A DNA stretch of 64,000 bases from Herbiconiux ginsengi (GCF_900107435.1 NZ_FNPZ01000002.1:760979-824978); one strand, 5' to 3'. Numbered from the stretch's first letter, positions 51,105 through 60,257 are shown. Notes: generated by a model from the sequence alone, not told the origin. Translations and numbers: made by a program.

Positions 51105-52079
51105 ATGACGCCCACCAGCCCCAGGAGAAGACCCATGGCACGCACACCCATCGACATCACCGTTCCCGACCTCAGCGACATCCGTGCCGTCGTCACCGGC
51201 GGCAGCGACGGCATTGGCCTCCGGATCGCGACCCGGCTGGCGGCCGCCGGCGCCGAGGTGGTGCTGCCGGTCCGCAACGCCCGCAAGGGTGAGTCTGCCC
51301 TGGCCACCATTCGGCAGTCCGCACCGTCGGCCCGGGTGTCGGTGCGGCAGCTCGACCTGTCGTCTCTCGAGTCGGTGGCGGCTCTCGGTGAGACGCTCCG
51401 CAGCGAGGGCGTGCCCATCCAGGTGCTCGTCAACAACGCCGGCGTCATGACCCCGCCCGAGCGGCAGACCACCGTCGACGGCTTCGAGTCGCAGTTCGGC
51501 ACCAATCACCTCGGCCACGTCGCCCTGGTCGCCGCCCTCCTGCCGCTGCTCCGGGCCGGGCGTGCCCGGGTGACCGCGCAGATCAGCGTCTCCGCGAACC
51601 AGGGTGCCATCAACTGGAACGACCTGAACTGGGAGCACGATTACGACGGCATGCGCGCCTACAGCCAGTCGAAGATCGCCTTCGGGCTGTTCGGCCTCGA
51701 GCTCGACCGGCGCAGCGCGGCTCACGGATGGGGCATCAGCAGCAACCTCTCGCATCCGGGCATCGCACCCACCAGCCTCCTCGCGGCGCGGCCGGAGCTC
51801 GGCCGCTCAGCGGACACCCGGAGCGTGCGGATCATCCGCTGGCTGTCGGCCCGCGGCATCCTCGTCGGAACCCCCGACACGGCGGCCCTCCCCGCCCTCA
51901 TGGCCGCGACCTCGCCGGAGGCGGAGGGAGGGCGCCTTTACGGCCCGAAGGGCCCTGCCCACGTGGGCGGCCGCCCAGCGGAGCAGCCCCTGTTCTCCCG
52001 CCTGCGCAACGCCGACGAGGCGCGCCGTGTCTGGGCCGTCTCCGAAGACCTGACCCGCGCCCCCTTCCCCGTGGCCTGA
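51105..52079 (+). CDS. Short-chain dehydrogenase (retinol-dehydrogenase-like)
   Basis: A 324-aa SDR of the larger 'oxidoreductase' type: [70 protein letters not shown] and catalytic YSQSK. The Rossmann GGSDGIG and Arg after strand 2 favour NADP. RBS GAGGAG 7 nt before the ATG at 51105; an ATG at 51135 is an alternative. It is the likely target of the divergent XRE regulator. Confidence 0.88.
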   Translation: MTPTSPRRRPMARTPIDITVPDLSDIRAVVTGGSDGIGLRIATRLAAAGAEVVLPVRNARKGESALATIRQSAPSARVSVRQLDLSSLESVAALGETLRSEGVPIQVLVNNAGVMTPPERQTTVDGFESQFGTNHLGHVALVAALLPLLRAGRARVTAQISVSANQGAINWNDLNWEHDYDGMRAYSQSKIAFGLFGLELDRRSAAHGWGISSNLSHPGIAPTSLLAARPELGRSADTRSVRIIRWLSARGILVGTPDTAALPALMAATSPEAEGGRLYGPKGPAHVGGRPAEQPLFSRLRNADEARRVWAVSEDLTRAPFPVA

Positions 52080-52086
52080 GCCCCGA

Positions 52087-52149
52087 CGAACTTCTTGCCC
52101 CCAAACGTCCCACAATCCCGAATTTGGGACGTGTGGCGGCAAGAAGTTC
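52087..52149. repeat. Long palindrome (CTTCTTGCC family), copy 2
   Basis: Arms CGAACTTCTTGCC... (from 52087) and ...GGCAAGAAGTTCG (to 52149), 26 bp each with two mismatches, 11-nt loop. It lies between two plus-strand genes. The left arm is nearly the same sequence as in the palindrome at 35559-35614. Confidence 0.65.
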
Positions 52150-52182
52150 GGGAGTCGGGACTTCGGGAGGGAGGATGGGAGC

Positions 52183-52935
52183 ATGGCCAGAGACAAGTCG
52201 TTCGCCCTCTCGTTCGGTGGCGAAGCCGCCGCCTACGACAAAGGGCGGCCGGGGTATCCGCTCGACGCGGTGGAGTGGATGCTCACGCGCGCGGCCACCG
52301 ACGACGGGCGGCTGCCCGACGTGGTCGACGTGGGCGCCGGCACGGGGAAGTTCACGGCGAGCCTGGTCGGGCGCGCGGCATCCGTCACCGCGGTCGAACC
52401 GGATGCGCAGATGCGCGCCCGCCTCGCCGCGAACCTCCCCGGGGTGGTCGCCGTGGCCGGCACCGCCGAGGCGATCCCGCTCGGCGACGACTCGGCCGAC
52501 GTGGTGACCGTCGCCCAGGCCTGGCACTGGGTCGACGTCGACGAGGCGTCGCGCGAGGTCGCCCGCATCCTGCGGCCGGGCGGGGTGCTGGCGCTGATCT
52601 GGAACATCCGCGACGATTCGGTCGACTGGGTGGCCCGCCTCGGCGAGATCATGGGCGCCTCCGAGGCCGAGCGCTTCGACAGCATCACGCCGCCCGTCGG
52701 CGAGCCGCTCACCCGTGACGCCCATGCCGAGTTCCACTGGACCAGCCCGCTCAGCCACGACGAGCTGCTCGCCATGGTCACGTCACGCAGCTACGTGATC
52801 GCGCTGCCCGAACCCGAGCGCGCGGCGCTTCTCGAACGGATCGAGGAGCTGCTGCGCACCCATCCCGACCTCGCCGGCCGCGAGCACTACGACCTGCCCT
52901 ACTCGACCCGCGTCACCATCGCACGGGAGTTCTGA
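52183..52935 (+). CDS. Class I SAM-dependent methyltransferase
   Basis: A 250-aa methyltransferase: motif I VVDVGAGTGKFTASL (near residue 48), the acidic end of strand 2 in VTAVEPDAQM, AEAIPLGDDSADVVTVAQAWHWVD (motif III-like) and RPGGVLALIWN. The Methyltransf_11 pattern with a WHW motif is typical of small-molecule (for example trans-aconitate- or UbiE-like) methyltransferases. RBS GGGAGGGAGG. Substrate unknown; adjacent to a DHA2 exporter. Confidence 0.87.
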   Translation: MARDKSFALSFGGEAAAYDKGRPGYPLDAVEWMLTRAATDDGRLPDVVDVGAGTGKFTASLVGRAASVTAVEPDAQMRARLAANLPGVVAVAGTAEAIPLGDDSADVVTVAQAWHWVDVDEASREVARILRPGGVLALIWNIRDDSVDWVARLGEIMGASEAERFDSITPPVGEPLTRDAHAEFHWTSPLSHDELLAMVTSRSYVIALPEPERAALLERIEELLRTHPDLAGREHYDLPYSTRVTIAREF

Positions 52936-52992
52936 GGGGCGCCCCGCCCGGGGTTAGCATCGAGTAATGGCCACACCGCTCGAGGCAACCGC

Positions 52993-54423
52993 ATGACCGT
53001 GGTCGACGGGGTCGGATTCCGCTCGAAACGCGGCCCCATCCTCATCGCCCTCATGGTCACGACGGGGCTCGTGGCGATCGAAGCCACCATCCTCGCCACG
53101 GCCGTGCCGTCGATCGTGAAAGACCTCGGCGGCTTCGCGCAATTTCCCTGGCTGTTCTCGATCTATCTGCTCTCGCAGGCCGTCTCGGTGCCGATCTACG
53201 CGAAACTCTCCGACACGGTCGGTCGGAAGCCCATCATCCTCATCGGCATCGCCTTGTTCATGGTGGGGTCGATCCTCTGCGGTTTCGCCTGGAGCATGCC
53301 CGCCCTCATCGCCTTCCGCGCGCTGCAGGGCCTCGGCGCCGGTGCGGTGCAGCCCATGGCGCTCACCATCGCGGGCGACATCTACACCGTCGCCGAGCGT
53401 GCCAAGACGCAGGGCTACCTGGCGAGCGTGTGGGCGGTGTCGTCGGTGATCGGCCCGACCCTGGGCGGCCTGTTCTCGGAGTTCGTCTCCTGGCGCTGGA
53501 TCTTCTTCGTGAACGTGCCGATCTGCATCCTGGCGGGCTGGATGCTCATCCGCCGCTTCCACGAGACCATCGAGAAACGCCACCACCGCATCGACTACCC
53601 GGGCGCGATCCTGCTCACCGTCGGCATGAGCGCCATCATCCTCGCCTTCCTCGAAGGCGGGCAGGCCTGGGAGTGGGTGTCGCCCGAGAGCATCGGCGCG
53701 TTCGCCCTGGGGGCGATCGCCCTGATCGCGTTCTACTTCGTCGAGAAACGAGCGGCGGAGCCGATCATCCCGATGTGGATCTTCTCGCGCCGCCTGCTCG
53801 TCACCACCACCCTGCTGGGACTCGGGGTCGGTGTCATGCTGATCGGCCTGACCTCCTACATCCCCACCTACCTCGAGGGCTCGATCGGTGCCTCTCCCCT
53901 GGTGTCCGGCCTGGCCTTGGCCGCCCTGACCATCGGCTGGCCGGTCTCGGCCTCCGTGTCGGGCCGGCTCTACTTCCGGATCGGCTTCCGGGGCACCGTG
54001 CTGATCGGTCTCACCCTCGCCGTGCTCGGCACCCTCGCCCTCACCCTCTCGGCGTCGTCGCCGTCGATCCCGCTGGTCGCGGTCTGCTGCTTCGTGATCG
54101 GTTTCGGCTTCGGCTGGGTCGCGGCCCCGAGCCTCATCGCGGCGCAGTCGAGCGTCTCCTGGAGCGACCGCGGGGTCGTCACGGGCACGAGTCTGTTCGC
54201 CCGCTCGATCGGCAGCGCGGTCGGAGTCGCGGTCTTCGGCGCCATCGCGAACGCGATCCTGGCCGGCGCATCTGGTGGCGAGCACGACCCCACGGCCATC
54301 GTCGCGGCATCCGGAGCCGTGTTCACGGCGGTCGCGGTGTGCGCCGTGCTCACCGTGACCGCGGGACTGCTGATGCCGCGCTCCCGTGTCGAAGACGTCG
54401 AACTGGTCGCCACCCGGGAGTAG
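52993..54423 (+). CDS. DHA2-family MFS drug exporter
   Basis: A 476-aa, fourteen-segment MFS transporter of the EmrB/QacA (DHA2) type. Landmarks are MVTTGLVAIEATILATAVPSIVKDLGG, the loop KLSDTVGRKPIILIGI after TM2, motif C-like GPTLGGLFSEFVSWRWIFFVNVP in TM5, and a C-terminal IGSAVGVAVFGAIAN. Probably exports drugs or metabolites by proton antiport. It starts 58 bp after the methyltransferase gene and may be co-transcribed. The RBS is weak (GAGG at 9 nt). Confidence 0.9.
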   Translation: MTVVDGVGFRSKRGPILIALMVTTGLVAIEATILATAVPSIVKDLGGFAQFPWLFSIYLLSQAVSVPIYAKLSDTVGRKPIILIGIALFMVGSILCGFAWSMPALIAFRALQGLGAGAVQPMALTIAGDIYTVAERAKTQGYLASVWAVSSVIGPTLGGLFSEFVSWRWIFFVNVPICILAGWMLIRRFHETIEKRHHRIDYPGAILLTVGMSAIILAFLEGGQAWEWVSPESIGAFALGAIALIAFYFVEKRAAEPIIPMWIFSRRLLVTTTLLGLGVGVMLIGLTSYIPTYLEGSIGASPLVSGLALAALTIGWPVSASVSGRLYFRIGFRGTVLIGLTLAVLGTLALTLSASSPSIPLVAVCCFVIGFGFGWVAAPSLIAAQSSVSWSDRGVVTGTSLFARSIGSAVGVAVFGAIANAILAGASGGEHDPTAIVAASGAVFTAVAVCAVLTVTAGLLMPRSRVEDVELVATRE

Positions 54424-54443
54424 CCCGGCGGTATCTTTGCATC

Positions 54444-55868
54444 ATGTCCGAGACGCTCACCCCGGCCGCTCCCCCGGAACCGGCCCCGGGCCCCGCCTCC
54501 GGGTCGCCCGCTCCGGGCAAGCGTCGACGGACGTTCTCAGTGAACGCCGTGCTCGACAACCTCTTCTTCGTGGTGGCAGGCCTCGCATCGATCTGGCTCG
54601 CCTACCTGGTGCTCACCGACGGCTTCTCGATGGGATGGGCGCAGGTCTGGTTCTACGTGGTGTTCTGGGTGATCGTGGCCTACGTCGCGCTGCCGCGGCT
54701 GCACCGCATCCTCACCAACATCTACGTGCCCAATTACTTCATCGGCCGCACCCGCACGAGCGACGGGTTGCTCGGCGATCCGGTGAACCTCGGCCTCCTC
54801 GGCACCGAGGAACAGGTGCACACCGCCCTGCTCGCCGCTGGCTGGACCCGCGCCGACGACCTCACTCTGCGCAGCGCCACCAAGATCGTGACCTCCACGG
54901 TGCTCCGCCGCAGCTACAACGAGGCGCCGGTGAGCCCCCTCATGCTGTTCGGCCGCAACCAGGACTTCGCCTACCAGCAGGAGGTCAAGGGCAACCCCGC
55001 GAAGCGTCATCACGTGCGCTTCTGGAAGTGCCCGGACGGGTGGCTGCTGCCGGGCGGGCACACCACCGACTGGCTCGCGGCCGGCACCTACGACCGCGCC
55101 GTGGGCTTCTCGCTGTTCACGTTGCAGATCACCCACAAGATCGACGAGAACACCGACGTCGAGCGCGATCACATCGTGACGACGGTTCAGGATGCCGACC
55201 CTGCGGTGACCGTGCGCGTTCTGGAGGACTTCGCCACCGGATACCACTCCCGCAACGGCGGCGGCGACCAGATCGTGACCGACGGCGACCTGCCGATCGT
55301 CGACCTCCGGGCCGTGCTGCCGAGCGCCGAGTCGGTGGCCGAGACGCTCGCGCCGGTGCCGACACCGCACACCTCGGCGAACGCGAGCACGCTGCCCGAG
55401 AAGGCGGTGCGGCGCCCGGCGCAGATCACCTTCGGCGCCGTGGTGGTGGTGCTGCGCGCGCTGACGCCGGTGGTGCTGATCGCGCTGGTGCTGCTCGACT
55501 GGCAGAACCTGCGTGACTCGCTCCGACTCGACCTCGACATGGGACTGCCCGCGTCGCTCGATCCCCGCGACGCCGCGCTCTGGGTGGTGATCGGCGGCAC
55601 GGCCGCATTCGGCCTGGCCGAGGTGCTGTTCGGGCTCTACGTGTTCTTCGGCAGCAACGTCGCCCGCATCGCGGTGATGACGTTCAGCGTCATCAACATC
55701 ATCATCGCGGCGGTCGAACATGTCAGCGGACACCAGGCGATCACGCTCGGAACGAACCTGATCGGGGTGTCGCTCGACATCCTCATCCTGATCGCCCTCT
55801 CCAGCAGCCGGGCCCGCGACTTCGCCCGCCGGCCGCGCGAGAAGAAGGCGTCGCGCGCCGCTGTCTAG
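54444..55868 (+). CDS. LssY-C-terminal-domain membrane protein
   Basis: A 474-aa membrane protein: Pro/Ala-rich N-terminus, two membrane segments (about 33-90), a soluble LssY_C-like domain (about 105-270; GLLGTEEQVHTALLAAGWTRADDL, SPLMLFGRNQDFAYQQEVKGNPAKRHHVRFW, DRAVGFSLFTLQITHKIDENTDVERD), then four more membrane segments. LssY domains occur with PAP2-type lipid phosphatases, but no phosphatase motif is seen here. Its stop shares the CTAG at 55865-55868 with the stop of the convergent lipid-kinase gene. Confidence 0.8.
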   Translation: MSETLTPAAPPEPAPGPASGSPAPGKRRRTFSVNAVLDNLFFVVAGLASIWLAYLVLTDGFSMGWAQVWFYVVFWVIVAYVALPRLHRILTNIYVPNYFIGRTRTSDGLLGDPVNLGLLGTEEQVHTALLAAGWTRADDLTLRSATKIVTSTVLRRSYNEAPVSPLMLFGRNQDFAYQQEVKGNPAKRHHVRFWKCPDGWLLPGGHTTDWLAAGTYDRAVGFSLFTLQITHKIDENTDVERDHIVTTVQDADPAVTVRVLEDFATGYHSRNGGGDQIVTDGDLPIVDLRAVLPSAESVAETLAPVPTPHTSANASTLPEKAVRRPAQITFGAVVVVLRALTPVVLIALVLLDWQNLRDSLRLDLDMGLPASLDPRDAALWVVIGGTAAFGLAEVLFGLYVFFGSNVARIAVMTFSVINIIIAAVEHVSGHQAITLGTNLIGVSLDILILIALSSSRARDFARRPREKKASRAAV

Positions 55869-56839
55869 TCGGCTGCGGCCGGCACCCGGATCAGCACGCC
55901 TCCCGGCGACACCCAGGTCTTCAGCGACACCGCGCGCCCGAAGCCGTCGCCGTCGAGCTCGATCTCTTCGGGCTTGCTCAACCGCAGCACGAGTTCCCGG
56001 CCCTTGAGGTAGTTGAGCGCCCGCACCTCTTTCGTGGCGCCCATCAGTCTGCGGCCCGCCGTGGTGCGGCGCAGCACGCCGTTCTCCCAGAAGATCTTGG
56101 TGATGATCTGCAGCCAGCCGATGAAGCCCTCCGGGCGCAAGATGACGATGTCGAAGATGCCGTCGTCGATCGAGGCCTCCGGGAGCAGCAGGATGTTGGC
56201 CGGCAGCGATCCGCAATTGCCCACCATGATCGAGTTCGCCCGCACCGAGTGGTTGCCGCCCTGGTCGAGGTTGTACCGGATGCGCAGATGGTTCTTGTCG
56301 CCGAGCACCTGCGCGATGGCCTTCGCATAGGCGAGCCAACCCACGCGCTTCTTCAGCTCTTCGTCGGTCGCGGCGAGCATCTTGGCGTCGAGGCCGAGGC
56401 CGGCCATCACCAGGTAGGCGTGCTGCGTCACGGTCTGGTCTTCGTGCCGGATGCGGATGAGACCGAGATCGACCGGCCGGTTCTCGCCCTGGAAGGCGGT
56501 GCGGAGCGAGTTGCCCACGTCGTCGAGCGTGAGGTCGAGGTTGCGGGCGAGCAGGTTGCCCGTGCCGGAGGGCAGCAGGGCGAGCGGAACCTCGGAGGCG
56601 TGCAGCGCTTCGGCCACGGCGCGCACGGTGCCGTCGCCACCGGCCGCGATCACGAGGTCCACTCCCTCTTCGAGCGCCTTCTTCGCCTGACCCTGGCCCG
56701 GATCGTCGACCTCGGTCTCGAGCCACATCGTCTCGGCCCAACCCGCGGCCTGCTCCTCCGCCGTGACGGCCGCTCGCAGCGCTTCGAGGTCGACTTTGGT
56801 GGGGTTGTAGACGAGAGCGGCGCGGCGGGTCGAGGTCAT
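55865..56839 (-). CDS. Diacylglycerol/sphingosine-kinase-like lipid kinase
   Basis: A 324-aa DAGK-catalytic-domain protein: ALVYNPTKVD at the N-terminus, nucleotide-binding VDLVIAAGGDGTVRAVAEAL, PLALLPSGTGNLLARNL, and a C-terminal beta domain with SIDDGIFDIVILRP and VRALNYLKGRELVLRL. Members phosphorylate diacylglycerol or related lipids at the inner membrane face. ATG at 56839. It is convergent with, and overlaps by four bases, the LssY-C gene; both act on membranes, but convergence argues against an operon. Confidence 0.9.
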   Translation of the reverse strand: MTSTRRAALVYNPTKVDLEALRAAVTAEEQAAGWAETMWLETEVDDPGQGQAKKALEEGVDLVIAAGGDGTVRAVAEALHASEVPLALLPSGTGNLLARNLDLTLDDVGNSLRTAFQGENRPVDLGLIRIRHEDQTVTQHAYLVMAGLGLDAKMLAATDEELKKRVGWLAYAKAIAQVLGDKNHLRIRYNLDQGGNHSVRANSIMVGNCGSLPANILLLPEASIDDGIFDIVILRPEGFIGWLQIITKIFWENGVLRRTTAGRRLMGATKEVRALNYLKGRELVLRLSKPEEIELDGDGFGRAVSLKTWVSPGGVLIRVPAAAD

Positions 56840-56910
56840 GCTGGCGACCGTACCAGGGCACGGCTGCGGCCGCGCGGGCGCTGCCGTGCGCTCGTCGCCG
56901 GGTCGCCCTC

Positions 56911-57771
56911 TCAGAGCTCGGGGAAGGCGTCGCCGAACAGCGCGCGCAGGTAGGCCTCCGTCGCATCGAGATCGCCGTCCATGTAGCACCCGATGGCGCC
57001 CCGGGCGCTCGACGCGGCCCGCTCGATCGGGAACTGCGCCTCGATCGCCCGCCCGAGCGTGGCGCAGGCGCGCACCGGCTGGGTCTGGCTCGGGCTCGTG
57101 AGGTCGGGCACCGGGGCGAGGGCGTCGGTGGAGAGGCGTTCCCAGATCCAGCAGAGATCCCAGAGCAGGCTGAACGATCGCTGCTGCAGGGCTTGGCGGA
57201 GCGCGACGGTCTCGAGGTAGTACGACGAGACGGCCACCTCGTGCCGGTGCTTCCAGGCGAGCAGGAGCCGGATGAGCGTGCGCAGCGACCCGTCGTCGTC
57301 GATGCGCGAGAGCAGCACGGTGCGCGCGGCCGGCCGGTGCCGCACCCAACGGTGGCCGGCATCCGGCACCCAGACGGAATCGGCCGTGTCGGCCGGATCG
57401 CCGCTCGCCTCGTAGGCGGGGATGAGCCGCACACCGGCGCCGCCGAGGCGTTCGATGACGAGCGAGTCGTCGCGGACGGCGGCGGCCGAGAGCGCATCGA
57501 CCGGGACCACCGCGTGCAGCATCTCGAGCGAGCGGCCGAGGGACTTGGGTTTGGTGCCGCGCAGCACCACGATCACGTCGAACAGGCTTCCGCCGCGCAC
57601 CGCGGTGCCGTGCTCGAACGAGCCGGTGTCGACCAACCGCAGCACCCGGCTCTCGGTGACCACGGAGTCGGCGATGCGGTTGCGGAGCCGCCGCGACGCG
57701 TCGACGTCGGCGGCCGAAGGGCGTACCGATTCAGCGAATGCCAGGAAAGCGTCGGCGATCTGCTCGGGCAC
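56911..57771 (-). CDS. OAS/CD-NTase-fold nucleotidyltransferase, degenerate metal site
   Basis: A 286-aa protein with the nucleotidyltransferase fold. The GS motif and following strand read TGSFEHGTAVRGGSLFDVIVVL (49-70). In active OAS/CD-NTase enzymes the strand carries S-D-x-D; here it is S-L-F-D, so the first metal-binding Asp is Leu63 and only D65 remains. The helical C-terminal part has WKHRHEVAVSSYYLETVAL, a typical OAS1_C-like pattern. No effector, E1/E2 or other CBASS gene is adjacent. Either it is a non-catalytic relative or the metal site is supplied differently. Confidence 0.7.
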   Translation of the reverse strand: MPEQIADAFLAFAESVRPSAADVDASRRLRNRIADSVVTESRVLRLVDTGSFEHGTAVRGGSLFDVIVVLRGTKPKSLGRSLEMLHAVVPVDALSAAAVRDDSLVIERLGGAGVRLIPAYEASGDPADTADSVWVPDAGHRWVRHRPAARTVLLSRIDDDGSLRTLIRLLLAWKHRHEVAVSSYYLETVALRQALQQRSFSLLWDLCWIWERLSTDALAPVPDLTSPSQTQPVRACATLGRAIEAQFPIERAASSARGAIGCYMDGDLDATEAYLRALFGDAFPEL

Positions 57772-57848
57772 GGTGGTCCTCCGTCTCCGAATCTACTCCC
57801 GAGGGCATTCGCGACGATACCGGCCGTATGGCGCGAGGGCCCGGGCGC

Positions 57849-58496
57849 TCAGCGCACGCCGCCGCGTTTCGGCCTGCGGGCGTAGTTCTGGTCGGCCAAC
57901 TCCCAGAGATCGAACTCGCGCAGGCGGCGCATCCGTTCGTCGCGGTCGCGGAAGTACTCGTCGTCGACCACCACGTTCGACACCCGCTCGACGTCGTCGA
58001 GTCGGTTGGACAGTTCGCGCCCGATGTCGTCCCAGGCGGCCCGGCGGGCGTCTTCGACGATGGTCGCCACCCATTCCGGGTCGTCGGCCGATCGGCGGAG
58101 GTCGCGGGCGACGTCGTGGTAAACCTGGCGCCGCGCCGCCAGCAGTTCGACGTCGCGCGACTTGTAGTCGTGCTCGTGCTGCGCCACCCCACGGTCGCCC
58201 TCGGCATGCTCGATCACCTCGTCGGCATGCTCCTCGTTCAGCTCCTGCTCGAGAGCGACCTCTTCGGCCACGTCGCGCACGATCTCCGCCGCCCGCTCGC
58301 GGTCGAAGCGCTGGTCGTCGCGCAGTGCCGCCACGATGAGGCGGTTCTTCACCGCCATCACCACCGAGAACCGGGCGATGAGGATGCCGTCGACGGTCGC
58401 CGCCTCGACGTCTTTCGGACCGAAGGGCTCCGGTGCTTCGACCGGTTTGCCGGTCGCCAGCCAGCGCGGTGCCCGTTCCCGCCGCCGCCAGCCCAT
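57849..58496 (-). CDS. Conserved hypothetical acidic protein
   Basis: A 215-aa soluble, strongly charged and mostly helical protein. The N-terminus WRRRERAPRWLATG and the segment DGILIARFSVVMAVKNRLIVAALRDD (about 36-62) are followed by Glu/Asp-rich helices (EEVALEQELNEEHADEVIEHAEGD) and a C-terminal FDLWELADQNYARRPKRGG. I recognise no catalytic motif or family. It probably forms coiled coils. The product starts at the ATG at 58496 and lies 77 bp upstream of the nucleotidyltransferase gene on the same strand. Confidence 0.7.
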   Translation of the reverse strand: MGWRRRERAPRWLATGKPVEAPEPFGPKDVEAATVDGILIARFSVVMAVKNRLIVAALRDDQRFDRERAAEIVRDVAEEVALEQELNEEHADEVIEHAEGDRGVAQHEHDYKSRDVELLAARRQVYHDVARDLRRSADDPEWVATIVEDARRAAWDDIGRELSNRLDDVERVSNVVVDDEYFRDRDERMRRLREFDLWELADQNYARRPKRGGVR

Positions 58497-58606
58497 GGTG
58501 CACCCTCCTCGCCCTTCCAGGATACGGGGCGCACCCTCTCCGCGCGGCCCGCGTTCGCCCCGCCGCCTTCACGTCGCCATCGCACGTTCAGAAGGCCGAC
58601 GACGGT

Positions 58607-58661
58607 TCGGGAGGCCGTTGCCGCCTCCCGGCCATCCGCCACGCCGCTCGCGGCCTCCCGA
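58607..58661. repeat. Palindrome with TCGGGAGG core
   Basis: Perfect arms TCGGGAGGCCG (58607-58617) / CGGCCTCCCGA (58651-58661) in the 183-bp gap before a minus-strand gene. The core TCGGGAGG is shared with the palindromes at 7120 and 26400. The rest of the gap shows nothing else. Confidence 0.5.
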
Positions 58662-58679
58662 TTGTCGCAGCGCGGGACG

Positions 58680-59123
58680 TCAGGCGGCGGGCGGGGCCGC
58701 GCAGAGGCGGTGCGCGATCCAGGTCGAGACGTCGCCGAGCGGCAGACGACCGGATGCGACCAGACGCGTGAACTCGATCGCCGCGTCGGTCAGCCGGCCG
58801 TCGGCGGAGTCGGGGTGATCTCGCCCGAGGTGCACCGAGGCCCAGCGCGCCGGAGCCGGTCCGATCCGCGCGGCGACCGCGACGATTCCCGCGAAGTGCC
58901 GGGCCTGGCCGCGTGTGCTGTCGTCGAACTCGGCCGCGAATCCCCGGCCCGGGAGGCGGTTGCGACCCCCGCGTGCCGCGTCGATCAGCCAGAGCGGCCC
59001 GGTGCGCACCCCGGCGGCGGCCCGGCCGAACTCCACCAGGAAGCGGCGCGGCGTGGCGCGCGACGCGATCGCCCGGGCTGCGACCTCGTCGGCGACCGAG
59101 CAGAGCCGCGTGCACGCATCCAT
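58680..59123 (-). CDS. Hypothetical protein
   Basis: A 147-aa Arg/Ala-rich soluble protein with no recognised domain. Its C-terminal half (WASVHLGRDHPDSADGRLTDAAIEFTRLVASGRLPLGDVSTWIAHRL) looks like an ordered helical segment. Start at the ATG at 59123 with GGAGG just upstream; the frame is open to 59153. Codon use is GC-rich like its neighbours. Function unknown. Confidence 0.55.
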   Translation of the reverse strand: MDACTRLCSVADEVAARAIASRATPRRFLVEFGRAAAGVRTGPLWLIDAARGGRNRLPGRGFAAEFDDSTRGQARHFAGIVAVAARIGPAPARWASVHLGRDHPDSADGRLTDAAIEFTRLVASGRLPLGDVSTWIAHRLCAAPPAA

Positions 59124-59169
59124 CCTCCGAGCGTAACGACGCACGCTGGACACCCGCCCGAACGGTGCC

Positions 59170-59222
59170 GGCGGGATCGCACGCCGCGGGATCGCACGCC
59201 GCCGGATTCACGCCGCCGGAGG
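59170..59222. repeat. Short tandem repeat
   Basis: The unit CGGGATCGCACGCCG occurs twice in a row and a shortened copy (CGGATTCACGCCG) follows, in the 136-bp gap between two divergent genes. Confidence 0.7.
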
Positions 59223-59259
59223 CCAGCCGATAGCATCGCGGTGAGAGAAGGGGGCGAAC

Positions 59260-59571
59260 GTGGGCACACTCGTGTACGGACCGCACGGTTCCGAGTTCGA
59301 ATTCGACGACCGCCTGCTCGCCCACCTGCGGGTGGTGATCGTCACGAAGTTCCGGCGGCGCGAATCCTTCACCCTCAGCTGGGAACTGCACCGCGAGAGC
59401 GGGGGCGGGCGGGTGTCGTTGTGGCTCGACCCGGCGATCCCGCTGCAGTTCCACTTCCGGGGCAGCCGGGAGCCGACGCTCAACCGCGAGTGGATCGAGC
59501 AGCTCGCCATCATCGCGGGCACCACCACCGGGCTCGTGCCCCTCGACGAGCCGGGCGCTCCGGCGTCGTAG
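59260..59571 (+). CDS. DUF7882-type small protein (Microbacteriaceae marker)
   Basis: A 103-aa protein with the pattern MGTLVYGPHGSEFEFDDRLLAHLRVVI, KFRRRESFTLSWEL, GGGRVSLWLDPAIPLQFHF and NREWIEQLAIIA. This matches the short proteins found, often in several copies, in Microbacteriaceae and frequently mislabelled 'ATP-dependent DNA ligase'. GTG start with AGAAGGGGG upstream. Function unknown; useful as a taxonomic marker. Confidence 0.8.
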   Translation: MGTLVYGPHGSEFEFDDRLLAHLRVVIVTKFRRRESFTLSWELHRESGGGRVSLWLDPAIPLQFHFRGSREPTLNREWIEQLAIIAGTTTGLVPLDEPGAPAS

Positions 59572-59641
59572 GCATCCGCATCCGCAGCAGGCGCGGCCGG
59601 TCACGGCGACTCCGGCGCCGGAGGCACCCCACCTGCCGGTG

Positions 59642-60220
59642 CTACGCCGGCGGGGTCCAGAACGGATCGCGCCCGATGAAGCCGAGCAGGCGCGTCTGCG
59701 CATCCGATCCGGCGGGCACGGGAACCCTCGGACCGTACTGGCCCGATGATCGGATGATCTCCTCCATCGGCTCCATCCCGCCCAGCAGCGCGGCGCAGAA
59801 GTCGAGGTCGAGCCGGGCGTTCTGACCGGTCGCGGTCGCGAGGTCCCAGGTGTGCATGAAGACATCGGCGGTGTAGAACTGGTCGATCGCCTGCGGGAGC
59901 GGGATGTCGCCCACGTGCCGGTTGTGGAGCATCCGCCCGCTCGTGGCGGGGTCGTCGAGCAGGGCCTGGACCCCGTCGGCCTGGGCGCGCCAGGCGTCGG
60001 CCGGGTCGTCGGCGACGGATGCGCCGCGCGGCAGCACGACGCCGCTCCCGTTCTCGAGGAAGGGCGGAAACCACCCCACGAGGTGACCCACGACGTCGCG
60101 GGCGCTCCACTCGGCGACGGGTGAGGGAACATCCCACTCCCCCGGTTCGACGCCGGCCACTCGCGCGCTGAAGATCGCGGCGACCTCCCGATGCCGCTCG
60201 CCCGGCTCCCTCGCGAACAT
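59642..60220 (-). CDS. TIGR03086/DinB-like metal-binding protein
   Basis: A 192-aa helical-bundle protein of the maleylpyruvate-isomerase/DinB-like group (TIGR03086): SPVAEWSARDVVGHLVGWFPPFL (first metal His in GHLV), TADVFMHTWDLATATGQ (second His region) and a C-terminal LLGFIGRDPFW. Relatives use mycothiol as cofactor, in line with an actinobacterial host. Start at the ATG at 60220. Confidence 0.8.
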   Translation of the reverse strand: MFAREPGERHREVAAIFSARVAGVEPGEWDVPSPVAEWSARDVVGHLVGWFPPFLENGSGVVLPRGASVADDPADAWRAQADGVQALLDDPATSGRMLHNRHVGDIPLPQAIDQFYTADVFMHTWDLATATGQNARLDLDFCAALLGGMEPMEEIIRSSGQYGPRVPVPAGSDAQTRLLGFIGRDPFWTPPA

Positions 60221-60257
60221 GCCCCCACGGTACCGGCAGCGTGCCGCGCCCGTCGAG

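Noticed and set aside
56911-58496. CBASS-type defence operon
   Set aside because: The nucleotidyltransferase lacks one metal Asp, and the neighbouring gene shows no effector, phospholipase, nuclease, transmembrane or ubiquitin-like features.
59260-59571. ATP-dependent DNA ligase
   Set aside because: Similar short proteins are often labelled so, but there is no ligase motif in 103 residues; it is a DUF7882-type protein.
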